This document shows, one piece after another, positions 34,815 through 45,922 of a stretch of DNA of 64,000 bases. The notes beneath the pieces are model-generated. The model did not search any database. It saw only the letters and a program-made list of their open reading frames with translations, and was not told the DNA's origin. A program made the position numbers and the translations under genes. The stretch's first letter is position 1, and each line of letters begins with the position of its first letter. The DNA is from Rhizoclosmatium globosum (lineage: Eukaryota; Chytridiomycota; Chytridiomycetes; Chytridiales; Chytriomycetaceae): positions 1-64,000 of the forward strand of contig MCGO01000166.1 in assembly GCA_002104985.1 (NCBI GenBank). The letters run 5' to 3'.

Positions 34815-36700
34815 GGATCAGGGTTTGTGCAGTCAAAGTCACCAGCAGAAACTTCAAACGTCGGATTCAACAACAACCTTCCTCATGTATTTTCAACAGC
34901 ACATCCAGCACCCACTAGAACCCACCACGCGACATCAAATGCAGTTATAAAAATCTGTTTCGTTGACGTCGTTGAGATGCAATCCGATAATAGAAGCACT
35001 GTCTACCGACGCGTACATTGTCATCATCATCATCGTCCCTCTCGTCGCCGTCTCTTCCCCTTCTCCCAATCCCTCAACAACAACACCACCACCAAAGACC
35101 GAAGACCTACTTTTCGCCGCCCTCAACCAAATCTCCAAACAACTTGATCCCATCGATGACCCTAGGAGCCAGACGGCTTTGATGCAGCAACACCCTGGGG
35201 CAAAATGCACAACACCTGCTGTAAAACCTTAGACAATGAGCCAGAGTACTTGTTGTCAGCGCTACCCCCAAAGTTTCCATAAAACCCTTCGTTCGCTACT
35301 TCTCTATTCCCAACAAACCCACCTCAAACTACATCCAGTGGTCCTGCTCCAGCAATGCCCGACCCTCAACCATCTACTAGTCCACTCAACAAAACCGACG
35401 TGTCCTTCAACTGCAACCGTCACGCAAACCCAAGCAGTTCAACTAATCAAGTCCACAGTGTCAACTGGAACTTCTACTTTGACGTTTACCTTAACCTCCA
35501 CATCTACATCTACAACTTCTTCTTATTTCACAAACAGTCGTCCGTTCCAGACATTAAATTATATGGTTCCTAATCTATCGCATACCTATTCCGTTGACGT
35601 CCGTTGCAGACTTTAGCGCAAATATTTGACGCGTTATCGCGAAACTGTTGGCTCAGTTTCATCCCTGCCAGTCGTTCACAAAATCCCACTTCCAATGCTG
35701 AAAGGATGCGCCAACGTCGTTGCTACATCACTGGTTGAAAAAGACGGGGAGGAGGGAAGTGGTGATGACAGAACGGAGGTTGATGATGTCGGAAGTGTTG
35801 ACGTAGGTGTGACTTCGGCAGGAAGTAAGAAGAAGAGGAAAAAGAAGTAGGCTGTGGTCAATGGTGTTGATGAGGCGAATGTGGAGGCGACGCTGGTGAC
35901 AGTTGATGCGGTGGTTGAGTCGGAGTCTTCATCAACCAGTTGACGTCCATGCAGTTGAGGACTCAAAGTTTCGAATGTGGATGCACCGTTGGACGAAGCT
36001 TCCAATTTGGATCTGTGGTCGGAGTCTCCTGCAGAAAGTATCAAAGTCGCGGTCGTCTCGGATCGAGAATCCATTCCGAATATCCAACCACTTCTGATTT
36101 CGTCCTCAGTGCCTGTCTCAGCATACGCGGACTTCATTGACGAATTAGTTTGCACTCTTGGATACAAGTTATTCCAACATATCAAGGTGAGCCCTTTCCT
36201 TGTATCTGTTTTTGAGAAATATACTGAAGCAACAAACAGGATATCCGAACCATACCATTCTCAGAAACAGTCGCCCCTCCAATTGCATCTCATCTAAAAC
36301 CGACGTCAAAGTCTCATTCATCCATAAGCAGCCTCAAAACGATTACGAAATTACTGCAGTCACAATCAAAAGCTACTGCAGAACATCTCTTTCAAGTCTC
36401 ATCAGTGTCGATGTTACCTATTTTATTCCCTCCACACGAACTTCAAAAATTGACAGCGTGTGTGATGCAGCAATGTTGGTTCACCACAACAATCGAACCT
36501 GTTCTATGTGTCCTTGCGCGTGGAGGATTTGGGATTCCTGTTCTGTGAGCGTTGGAAAAGGCGTTAGATGTAGTTGGGATTCGTTGGGTTCCTGCAATAC
36601 CCGATTTGGTTGCTTGAGTTCTGAAATCGCCTACAATCATGAGAATCTTCGCGTGTTGCTCAATTTTCAAAATTGGTTGGTTTTCCATCTCTTCTAAATA
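34815..36700 (+). pseudogene. Family A copy 9
   Basis: The second most complete copy. N-terminal hydrophobic/Pro block (IVIIIIVPLVAVSSPSPN, about 35012-35075), Ser/Thr tract (35440-35540), Lys patch (SKKKRKKK at 35825), acidic region, then 'ISSSVPVSAYADFIDELVC' (about 36100-36150), the 53-nt intron (GTGAGCCC...AAACAG, 36186-36238) and a C-terminal half with a 165-codon open frame (36200-36697). That frame differs from the one open in copy 1 (1197-1721), so one of the two has shifted. An in-frame TAA near 35282 breaks the first half. Confidence 0.5.
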
Positions 36701-37730
36701 AAGTCATTTAGAGAATAGTTGATTAGATTTAAAATTTTGATTTGTTATTTTGTGACTTCGTTTTTTCTTCCACCAGACAATATTCTTCCCAAAAGGAACA
36801 GACGCGCCTCATCAACTGAATAGGTTCGTGGTCCCATACTAAACATTCTCTTTGTCAGCCACACTGTCACAATAGCCGTATTATACCTGTTCCAGTACAA
36901 AATTGCACCATGACTGTAACTTGTGAGCCTTGCTTTCTGTTTGAATAACTCCTTAACACAACCCTCATCACTTCTCCCGTATCCAAACCTACAGTATCCA
37001 AGCTCTCTCCAGTCGTCTTCTTTGAGTAGAAGTTTAAGTCATACTCTCTGCGATGCCTACCTGACGCTTTGCCAGCCAACTTCACCAACTCCGAGAATTG
37101 TCAGATGCAGCCACCCACTTTTTTACGACCCGCTGCCATGCTTTCTTCTTTCATCATGACTCTAAATCAATCGCGATAACATTGTGCCTTGTGACATGGT
37201 GTTGTGAGTATGGGCCAGTTGGTGGTACCGCTTCTTCAACATGATGGTACGGAGGAGTTTGAGTTGGAGACATTGGGTAAAGTGAGTCTCCTCTCTCTGA
37301 AAACTTCGGCTCCCATTGAAAGGAAGCTTGTTGTCACGTTGGTTGCGAGTCATGTTGTTTTCACATCATTGTTTAGTTGCTTTTTTCTCTCCAGTTCCCT
37401 GAATTTAGTTTATCAGTGAATATCCAGCGCGTAGCTGCCCGTTAAGTCGAGGATTGGATTTTGGATTTCATGTTCATACATATATTTCCCTATCCTTTAG
37501 ACTTCACTGATTCTCTTATATGGGGTTCTTTTTCCGTTCATTACATTATAGGCATTTTTATTGTTTAAAGGAATATGAAGATTTATTAAATATTGGAAAC
37601 AGAAACCTTTTCATTAAGTGTATACAAAGAAAGGAAAAAGAAGTGAGAAGAATCATATCTAGGATTCCCCGATTCCTTCAACTACCTTGACCTTCAGGGC
37701 ATCATATTCACCCCACACTGTTGCATCACA
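36701..37730. other. No gene assigned
   Basis: Short frames only: minus 36867-37088 (a basic/polar 73-codon frame containing GRHRREYDLNFYSKKTT) and plus 37204-37419 (containing EEFELETLGKVSLLSLKTS). Both have protein-like composition but no family or clear splice context. An AATAAA-like site at 36698 may end copy 9. Confidence 0.35.
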
Positions 37731-38847
37731 TCAAGTAGCGTTCAAAAATTCAAAGACTGAGTCCATGATATGATTGAGTTGTAAATCTGTTAATCCACCA
37801 GAAGCAGCGTGGGCATCCATATTACGAGCATAAAACATTGTACCCAGGGTTTCCGAAACCTTTTCCGCATCTCCCAAATATGAAAACTTCAGCAATCCTG
37901 CCCTGACATATATTCTGATTAGTCTATGGCTCAATTTAATTTACTCACTGCATAACCTTCAAAATTCCAATAAAATCCAACGATTCTAGTCTGAGCACAG
38001 TTGATGTCTCAAGTAATTCTGCACTGTTTCTTTTCTTGAATGAATCGTTGAATATGTCCAAATAGTCTTCAATGATTATGTCTTCATGCTGACGGAGAAA
38101 TCTCAACCCGTCTCTCAAAGCAATTTCAAGCACGCAGCTGCTGAATGATTTTGACACCGATGATGCGAGAGTTCTCTGGTAAGGGCGTGGTGTGAGTCTG
38201 AGACGGTCTTCAAATATTGTTCCTGAGGCAGAAAGGCAATCTTCGGCTCGGATGCGCTTAGCAGGTCTGGGAGAGAATTTGTAGTCGGTATGTTTTCTCT
38301 TGCGACCAGATGGTCCAGATGGACCTGATTTTGAAGACCTTGCAAAAGGTGTCTTTTTCGCGGCAAAAGACATACTAGGTGGACGCCCCGAGGAAGATCC
38401 TGAAACACGGTTAATGAAATCTTGAACTTCAGCAGATTCTTGTTGCATCTGCGTAAAAAGGCTGTGTCAATAAATGATAAGACTTCAGCAAATACAAACC
38501 TTCAACGGCCCAAAACTCTCCTCAATGCTTGCCCGGGGTGATCCATATATTTCAGAGATTGGTTTTGTGAGCAATGTTTGAAGCACTTGAGACACAGCTG
38601 CAATCTCAGTTGACATCAAGAAATCACGCTTTTTCAGCCGCCACTCCAGGATACTCAGGAGTTTATAGCTTCCAATGGACGAAAATTCTGTGTAGCTTTT
38701 GCCTTCATATGCAGTCAGGACTCATTGGTGCTTGTTGTTTAAAAATATACCAAGTTTACATCCACTTCGGGTTGCAGACATGTCTATATATGCCTTCATC
38801 AGCGGAGAAATAGAGTTGAAGGAGTCTTTGGATTCTAAGGATGTCAT
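37731..38847 (-). CDS. Four-exon nuclear-type protein, unrecognised, intact
   Basis: Minus strand exons 38751-38847, 38500-38702, 37949-38448 and 37731-37914; 327 residues with every junction in phase. Introns are 48, 51 and 34 nt, each with a plausible branch (TCCTGACTG, ATTGACAC, GACTAATC). The protein starts MTSLESKDSFNSISPLMKAY, has a basic stretch SYKLLSILEWRLKKRDFL, then a Ser/Gly/Pro-rich linker and a bipartite nuclear-localisation-like signal (GRKRKHTDYKFSPRPAKRIR, about residue 155). The C-terminal 150 residues are predicted mostly helical by composition (SFSSCVLEIALRDGLRFLRQ..., DIFNDSFKKRNSAELL). I recognise no family. One of the few genes here with no sign of damage. Confidence 0.7.
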
Positions 38848-38925
38848 TGCAGCTGAGTTCTGTTTGTGGTTACTTGACAAATCAATTTTGACAGCTTCGA
38901 CTCAGTTGGGCGATATCCTTTTTCC

Positions 38926-39597
38926 AAAACTACATCTTCTTCTTACTTTCAAAAACAATCCAAGCTTCCAGACATCAAACCATTCATTTATTGCATATTC
39001 TATTGATGTCCGCCCCAGACCTTTGCGCGAATATCGGACGCGTTCTCCCAGAACAGTTGACTCAATTTAACCCCTACCAATTCAAATGCTGAAAAGGATA
39101 TCCCAGCGTCTTTTTCTACCACTACAAACACTGGGAATGCTACGACTTTGGTTCAAAGTGACGGGGAGGAGGAAAGTGGTAATGATGGATATTGATGATG
39201 TTGGTAGTGTTGACATCGAGTGACTACGCGGGGAAAGAAGAAGAAAGAAGAAAGCAAAGGCTGTGGTTGCTGGTGTTGAAGAGGTGTTGAAGAGGTGAGG
39301 GTGGATGTGGTGCTGGAGAATGTTGATATTGTGGTTGAGTTGGAGTCCTCATCAGAAACTCAAGCAGTGGACGTAGATGCAGTTGAGGTTCCGAATATAG
39401 ATGTGACATTGGAAGAAGTTCAGTATTCGGCTTCCCAGTCGGAGCCACCGGCAGCAGTTGTCTCGGATCAAGACACACAGTGGACATAGATGCAGTTAAG
39501 ATTACGTATGAGGATGTGGCATTGTATAAAGTTCAGTATTTGGTTTCGTAGTCGGAGCCACCTGCAGAAAGTATCAATGGCGCAGTCGTCTCAAGAC
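38926..39597 (+). pseudogene. Family A copy 10 (abuts the polymerase relic)
   Basis: Only the region from the end of the Thr tract to the acidic block survives. It includes an open stretch 39295-39489 (VVELESSSETQAVDVDAVEV) and a second partial copy of the acidic block (39480-39597). The right end falls directly inside a polymerase delta exon at 39598. Confidence 0.5.
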
Positions 39598-39922
39598 ACA
39601 GTACAAACATCCAACAACGACACGTCTCGTCATTTCCGTTCTGTAAATCGGCGATGATGGCGTGGTGTATATCTTCCTTCTGTTCACCTTTTGAACGCAA
39701 CAAATTCAATATCCAACAGTTTCGAACCAGAAAACATACCCAAGAAGTGTGCACTGCCAGAGTTCAGGGTATACAATCTCAATTTATGGACACGCTGCAT
39801 GATTTGTAGAATATCTACGTGAAGACGTCCCTCCACATTATTCGCCTTGTTATCACGAGTTCCAAGCGCCTTTGAAGAGAAGCGAGAGTCGTTAGCTTTT
39901 GTCTCCAGATCGCAGACATGTC
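39598..39922 (-). pseudogene. POLD1: DNA polymerase delta catalytic subunit fragment (exonuclease domain)
   Basis: Minus strand. After an acceptor at 39923 the exon reads DLETKANDSRFSSKALGTRD, NVEGRLHVDILQIMQR and KLRLYTLNSGSAHFLG, is spliced in phase across a 52-nt intron (39688-39739), and continues EQKEDIHHAIIADLQNGNDE, both diagnostic of the 3'-5' exonuclease domain of polymerase delta. It then degenerates (TCRCWMFVLCLE in place of the usual TRRRLAVYCLKD) and runs into family A copy 10. No neighbouring exonuclease motifs are found on either side, so only about 80 residues survive. Confidence 0.85.
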
Positions 39923-40194
39923 CTATTTTGGATTAAGTCAGTAACGCATGCAAACAATGAATCTGAAGCCTTCCTCAAACATTGTTGGTTTGGCTTAAAT
40001 ACTTAAGCAAGAATTGCGGCGGACACGACAAGTGGATAGCATCGGAAAATCTTGGAGTATTTGACAACTCTCTCGTCACTTTCAACGCGCCTGATATTAT
40101 AATCCTTGTTTTTTTACCCCGGGTACTATGTGGAATGATGCTCAGTTCTTCGACCAAAAATACAAATGGTACTCACATTTAAAAAGACACAGGC
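39923..40194. other. Flank of the polymerase relic, no gene
   Basis: Both strands carry short frames of about 60 codons (39975-40182); no motif recognised. Confidence 0.35.
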
Positions 40195-40380
40195 CCAGAA
40201 CTGGTAATGACGTTCCTAGTCAAAAAACAGTATTTGAAATGAGCGCTAAATGAGAATCAAGAAAGACACGATGCGTTGCAACTGCTCCTTCACCAAAGAG
40301 TCAGCTGCACGACAGAGAGCACTCCATCCGAGTGGTTTGTCCGCATCTGTCGTGAAAGGAAGATGGCGTTGATAATTACT
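40195..40380 (-). repeat. Single diverged unit of the 207-bp repeat
   Basis: Matches 22441-22610 (shared TGCTCCTTCACCAAAGAGTC and CGACAGAGAGCACTCCATCC). As at 22.4 kb it lies upstream, in minus-strand sense, of a polymerase delta fragment. Confidence 0.55.
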
Positions 40381-40489
40381 AGAATATTTGGGGTGGTCAA
40401 GGACTCCAGACTAACAGAAAAGAAGATGGGGAATCAGATGCAGTTTGACCAGTATTCTATTGATGCGCGCGTTGTACCAAAGTGCGAGT

Positions 40490-40905
40490 GGAATCTAGGC
40501 TCAGCCGTTGTCTACGAAATAAGAATAGTCAGTAACGCGTCTGAACAGAACCGGAAGAAGGACAATGAAGAGTCTGACACAAGTCCACACCCACCACCAA
40601 CCAGAGCTGCCACCAGATGCGGGTGATTGCAAACAAATACCGCACAGTTCCGCAGTAAGAAAGTGACTGTGAATGCGAATGTTGGAGTGGGTGGGGAAGA
40701 GCAAGAGTATCCCACCATTTGACAAGCTACCAATCAACGACATACAGTAGAACGAGTAACACCATTTGAATACAACTTGATGTATTGGCTGTCATTGTTG
40801 AATGCATCGGTAGTAGTAGGCACTCTCTGGGTTTGCACGGGAGTCGACACTGGTTCAAGCAGGGGCAGTGTTTGAATTGAGAACAAATAATCGAAAGAGA
40901 AACAG
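40490..40905. repeat. Block shared with 22990-23390
   Basis: Holds the same minus-strand frame of about 70 codons (LRNCAVFVCNHPHLVAALVG here). The match to 23.0-23.4 kb stops at about 40900, where the 201-bp satellite begins. Confidence 0.55.
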
Positions 40906-40913
40906 AGTTGAAA

Positions 40914-43900
40914 GACGTCTCTGACGTACTGACACACTGACGCACCAACCCAACACTGACGCATCAACCCATCAATACCACCAGAACCACCAACACCCAG
41001 ACCCACAATCTTGAAGCAAGGAGTTGAAAACTCGGCTGTATGGGACCAATGCGACTTTGCTCGTTGCATTGCCTTAGGCCCTGGAAACCATAGCTTGCAG
41101 AGGAACCCATCCAGCCCACCAAGACGTCTCTGACGTACTGACGCACCAACCCAACACTGACGCACCAACCCATCAATACCACCAGAACCACCAACACCCA
41201 GACGCACAATCTTGAAGCAAGGAGTTGAAAACTCGGCTGTATGGGACCAATGCGACTTTGCTCGTTGCATTGCCTTAGGCCCTGGAAACCATAGCTTGCA
41301 GAGGAACCCATCCAGCCCACCAAGACGTCTCTGACGTACTGACGCACCAACCCAACACTGACGCACCAACCCATCAATACCACCAGAACCACCAACACCC
41401 AGACGCACAATCTTGAAGCAAGGAGTTGAAAACTCGGCTGTATGGGACCAATGCGACTTTGCTCGTTGCATTGCCTTAGGCCCTGGAAACCATAGCTTGC
41501 AGAGGAACCCATCCAGCCCACCAAGACGTCTCTGACGTACTGACGCACCAACCCATCAATACCACCAGAACCACCAACACCCAGACGCACAATCTTGAAG
41601 CAAGGAGTTGAAAACTCGGCTGTATGGGACCAATGCGACTTTGCTCGTTGCATTGCCTTAGGCCCTGGAAACCATAGCTTGCAGAGGAACCCATCCAGCC
41701 CACCAAGACGTCTCTGACGTACTGACGCACCAACCCAACACTGACGCACCAACCCATCAATACCACCAGAACCACCAACACCCAGACGCACAATCTTGAA
41801 GCAAGGAGTTGAAAACTCGGCTGTATGGGACCAATGCGACTTTGCTCGTTGCATTGCCTTAGGCCCTGGAAACCATAGCTTGCAGAGGAACCCATCCAGC
41901 CCACCAAGACGTCTCTGACGTACTGACGCACCAACCAACACTGACGCACCAACCCATCAATACCACCAGAACCACCAACACCCAGACGCACAATCTTGAA
42001 GCAAGGAGTTGAAAACTCGGCTGTATGGGACCAATGCGACTTTGCTCGTTGCATTGCCTTAGGCCCTGGAAACCATAGCTTGCAGAGGAACCCATCCAGC
42101 CCACCAAGACGTCTCTGACGTACTGACGCACCAACCCAACACTGACGCACCAACCCATCAATACCACCAGAACCACCAACACCCAGACGCACAATCTTGA
42201 AGCAAGGAGTTGAAAACTCGGCTGTATGGGACCAATGCGACTTTGCTCGTTGCATTGCCTTAGGCCCTGGAAACCATAGCTTGCAGAGGAACCCATCCAG
42301 CCCACCAAGACGTCTCTGACTTACTGACGCACCAACCCAACACTGACGCACCAACCCATCAATACCACCAGAACCACCAACACCCAGACGCACAATCTTG
42401 AAGCAAGGAGTTGAAAACTCGGCTGTATGGGACCAATGCGACTTTGCTCGTTGCATTGCCTTAGGCCCTGGAAACCATAGCTTGCAGAGGAACCCATCCA
42501 GCCCACCAAGACGTCTCTGACGTACTGACGCACCAACCCAACACTGACGCACCAACCCATCAATACCACCAGAACCACCAACATCCAGACGCACAATCTT
42601 GAAGCAAGGAGTTGAAAACTCGGCTGTATGGGACCAATGCACTTTGCTCGTTGCATTGCCTTAGGCCCTGGAAACCATAGCTTGCAGAGGAACCCATCCA
42701 GCCCACCAAGACGTCTCTGACGTACTGACGCACCAACCCAACACTGACGCACCAACCCATCAATACCACCAGAACCACCAACACCCAGACGCACAATCTT
42801 GAAGCAAGGAGTTGAAAACTCGGCTGTATGGGACCAATGCGACTTTGCTCGTTGCATTGCCTTAGGCCCTGGAAACCATAGCTTGCAGAGGAACCCATCC
42901 AGCCCACCAAGACGTCTCTGACGTACTGACGCACCAACCCATCAATACCACCAGAACCACCAACACCCAGACGCACAATCTTGAAGCAAGGAGTTGAAAA
43001 CTCGGCTGTATGGACCAATGCGACTTTGCTCGTTGCATTGCCTTAGGCCCTGGAAACCATAGCTTGCAGAGGAACCCATCCAGCCCACCAAGACGTCTCT
43101 GACGTACTGACGCACCAACCCAACACTGACGCACCAACCCATCAATACCACCAGAACCACCAACACCCAGACGCACAATCTTGAAGCAAGGAGTTGAAAA
43201 CTCGGCTGTATGGGACCAATGCGACTTTGCTCGTTGCATTGCCTTAGGCCCTGGAAACCATAGCTTGCAGAGGAACCCATCCAGCCCACCAAGACGTCTC
43301 TGACGTACTGACGCACCAACCCAACACTGACGCACCAACCCATCAATACCACCAGAACCACCAACACCCAGACACACAATCTTGAAGCAAGGAGTTGAAA
43401 ACTCGGCTGTATGGGACCAATGCGACTTTGCTCGTTGCATTGCCTTAGGCCCTGGAAACCATAGCTTGCAGAGGAACCCATCCAGCCCACCAAGACGTCT
43501 CTGACGTACTGACGCACCAACCCAACACTGACGCACCAACCCATCAATACCACCAGAACCACCAACACCCAGACACACAATCTTGAAGCAAGGAGTTGAA
43601 AACTCGGCTGTATGGGACCAATGCGACTTTGCTCGTTGCATTGCCTTAGGCCCTGGAAACCATAGCTTGCAGAGGAACCCATCCAGCCCACCAAGACGTC
43701 TCTGACGTACTGACGCACCAACCCAACACTGACGCACCAACCCATCAATACCACCAGAACCACCAACACCCAGACGCACAATCTTGAAGCAAGGAGTTGA
43801 AAACTCGGCTGTATGGGACCAATGCGACTTTGCTCGTTGCATTGCCTTAGGCCCTGGAAACCATAGCTTGCAGAGGAACCCATCCAGCCCACCAAGACGT

Positions 43901-45022
43901 CTCTGACGTACTGACGCACCAACCCAACACTGACGCACCAACCCATCAATACCACCAGAACCACCAACATCCAGACGCACAATCTTGAAGCAAGGAGTTG
44001 AAAACTCGGCTGTATGGGACCAATGCGACTTTGCTCGTTGCATTGCCTTAGGCCCTGGAAACCATAGCTTGCAGAGGAACCCATCCAGCCCACCAAGACG
44101 TCTCTGACGTACTGACGCACCAACCCAACACTGACGCACCAACCCATCAATACCACCAGAACCACCAACACCCAGACACACAATCTTGAAGCAAGGAGTT
44201 GAAAACTCGGCTGTATGGGACCAATGCGACTTTGCTCGTTGCATTGCCTTAGGCCCTGGAAACCATAGCTTGCAGAGGAACCCATCCAGCCCACCAAGAC
44301 GTCTCTGACGTACTGACGCACCAACCCAACACTGACGCACCAACCCATCAATACCACCAGAACCACCAACACCCAGACACACAATCTTGAAGCAAGGAGT
44401 TGAAAACTCGGCTGTATGGGACCAATGCGACTTTGCTCGTTGCATTGCCTTAGGCCCTGGAAACCATAGCTTGCAGAGGAACCCATCCAGCCCACCAAGA
44501 CGTCTCTGACGTACTGACGCACCAACCCAACACTGACGCACCAACCCATCAATACCACCAGAACCACCAACACCCAGACGCACAATCTTGAAGCAAGGAG
44601 TTGAAAACTCGGCTGTATGGGACCAATGCGACTTTGCTCGTTGCATTGCCTTAGGCCCTGGAAACCATAGCTTGCAGAGGAACCCATCCAGCCCACCAAG
44701 ACGTCTCTGACGTACTGACGCACCAACCCAACACTGACGCACCAACCCATCAATACCACCAGAACCACCAACATCCAGACGCACAATCTTGAAGCAAGGA
44801 GTTGAAAACTCGGCTGTATGGGACCAATGCGACTTTGCTCGTTGCATTGCCTTAGGCCCTGGAAACCATAGCTTGCAGAGGAACCCATCCAGCCCACCAA
44901 GACGTCTCTGACGTACTGACGCACCAACCCAACACTGACGCACCAACCCATCAATACCACCAGAACCACCAACACCCAGACGCACAATCTTGAAGCAAGG
45001 AGTTGAAAACTCGGCTGTATGG
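40914..45022. repeat. 201-bp satellite array, 21 units
   Basis: Unit starts (GACGTCTCTGACGTACTGACG) fall at 40914, 41123, 41324, 41525, 41707, 41908, 42108, 42309, 42510, 42710, 42911, 43092, then every 201 bases to 44901; the last unit is partial. Units at 41525 and 42911 lack about 20 bp of an internal direct repeat (CTGACGCACCAACCCA), and a few have 1-bp deletions. Since 201 is divisible by 3, minus-strand frames of up to 707 codons stay open in two registers; I regard them as a by-product. Sequence variants show a four-unit higher-order pattern between 43293 and 44900. Confidence 0.95.
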
Positions 45023-45224
45023 TTTGAGAGGCTGCCACCAAATAGAATAAATGTCCCTAATAATTATGGATCTGGATATTTGTGTGAATTCTAACTGCTG
45101 GCAATCTTGAATTATTGAAGTATCGGGTCAACCCTTTTGGGTACAATTGTTTCAGCAATAATCATTCAAATCATCTTGGTTTTGTGAGTGTCGTTACAGC
45201 TGCTGAATGCATGCAGCTCATCAC

Positions 45225-45680
45225 AACAGCATCATAATACATGAAATTGCTTTTGTATGTACATATAGATATATATCTGGGATGGTGACATTATTGCGAG
45301 TTTGACGAGTTGAGCGAGGAACGGCAACGGTTTTGTGGATGCTGAATAGCACCATTTTTAGTGAACCAAGAGCATCATAATTTATAAAATTACGTATTGT
45401 ATGTGAGAATAGATACATCCGGTATGGAGACATTATTGCGAGTTTGACGAGTTGAGCGAGGAACGGCAAAAGTATTGTGGATGCTGAATAGCGCGATTTT
45501 TAGTGAACCAAGAGCATAATAATATATAAAATTACGTTTGTATGCAAATAGATAGGGACGGAGACATTATTGGGAGTTTGACGAGTTGAATGAGGAATGG
45601 CAAACGTATTGTATACTGAATAGCGCGATTTTTAGTGAACCAAGAGCATCATAATATACATAATAACGTACTGTGTAAAG
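45225..45680. repeat. Degenerate 134-142-bp tandem repeat, about 3 copies
   Basis: Landmark TTTGACGAGTTGA at 45301, 45443 and 45577, each followed by AGTGAACCAAGAGCATCATAA. Lies between the satellite and the next gene. No coding frame. Confidence 0.7.
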
Positions 45681-45922
45681 TTCAGCATTGTTGATTGCAT
45701 GTGGAATACAATGCGGTGAGTTGTGGTTTGATGAATGCTTGGTTGTTTGGAATCTTCTTTTTGTGACAAATCCCGCAATCGATCCTGTCTTGTTTGATAC
45801 AAATTGGAGGTACTTTTGGAGAATAGTCTTACGTTCACTTTACTCCCAATCTTGGAATTATGTGTTGTTCATTTTGTGAAGTTCATCTCTCAGGAACAAC
45901 TTTATTTCATCAAACATTAAGT

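Noticed and set aside
40734..45041. Frames of 245-707 codons on the minus strand (repeat protein)
   Set aside because: They follow from a stop-free 201-bp unit with a period divisible by 3, and are open in two registers at once. Units with 1- or 20-bp losses break them. No start or splice context supports translation.
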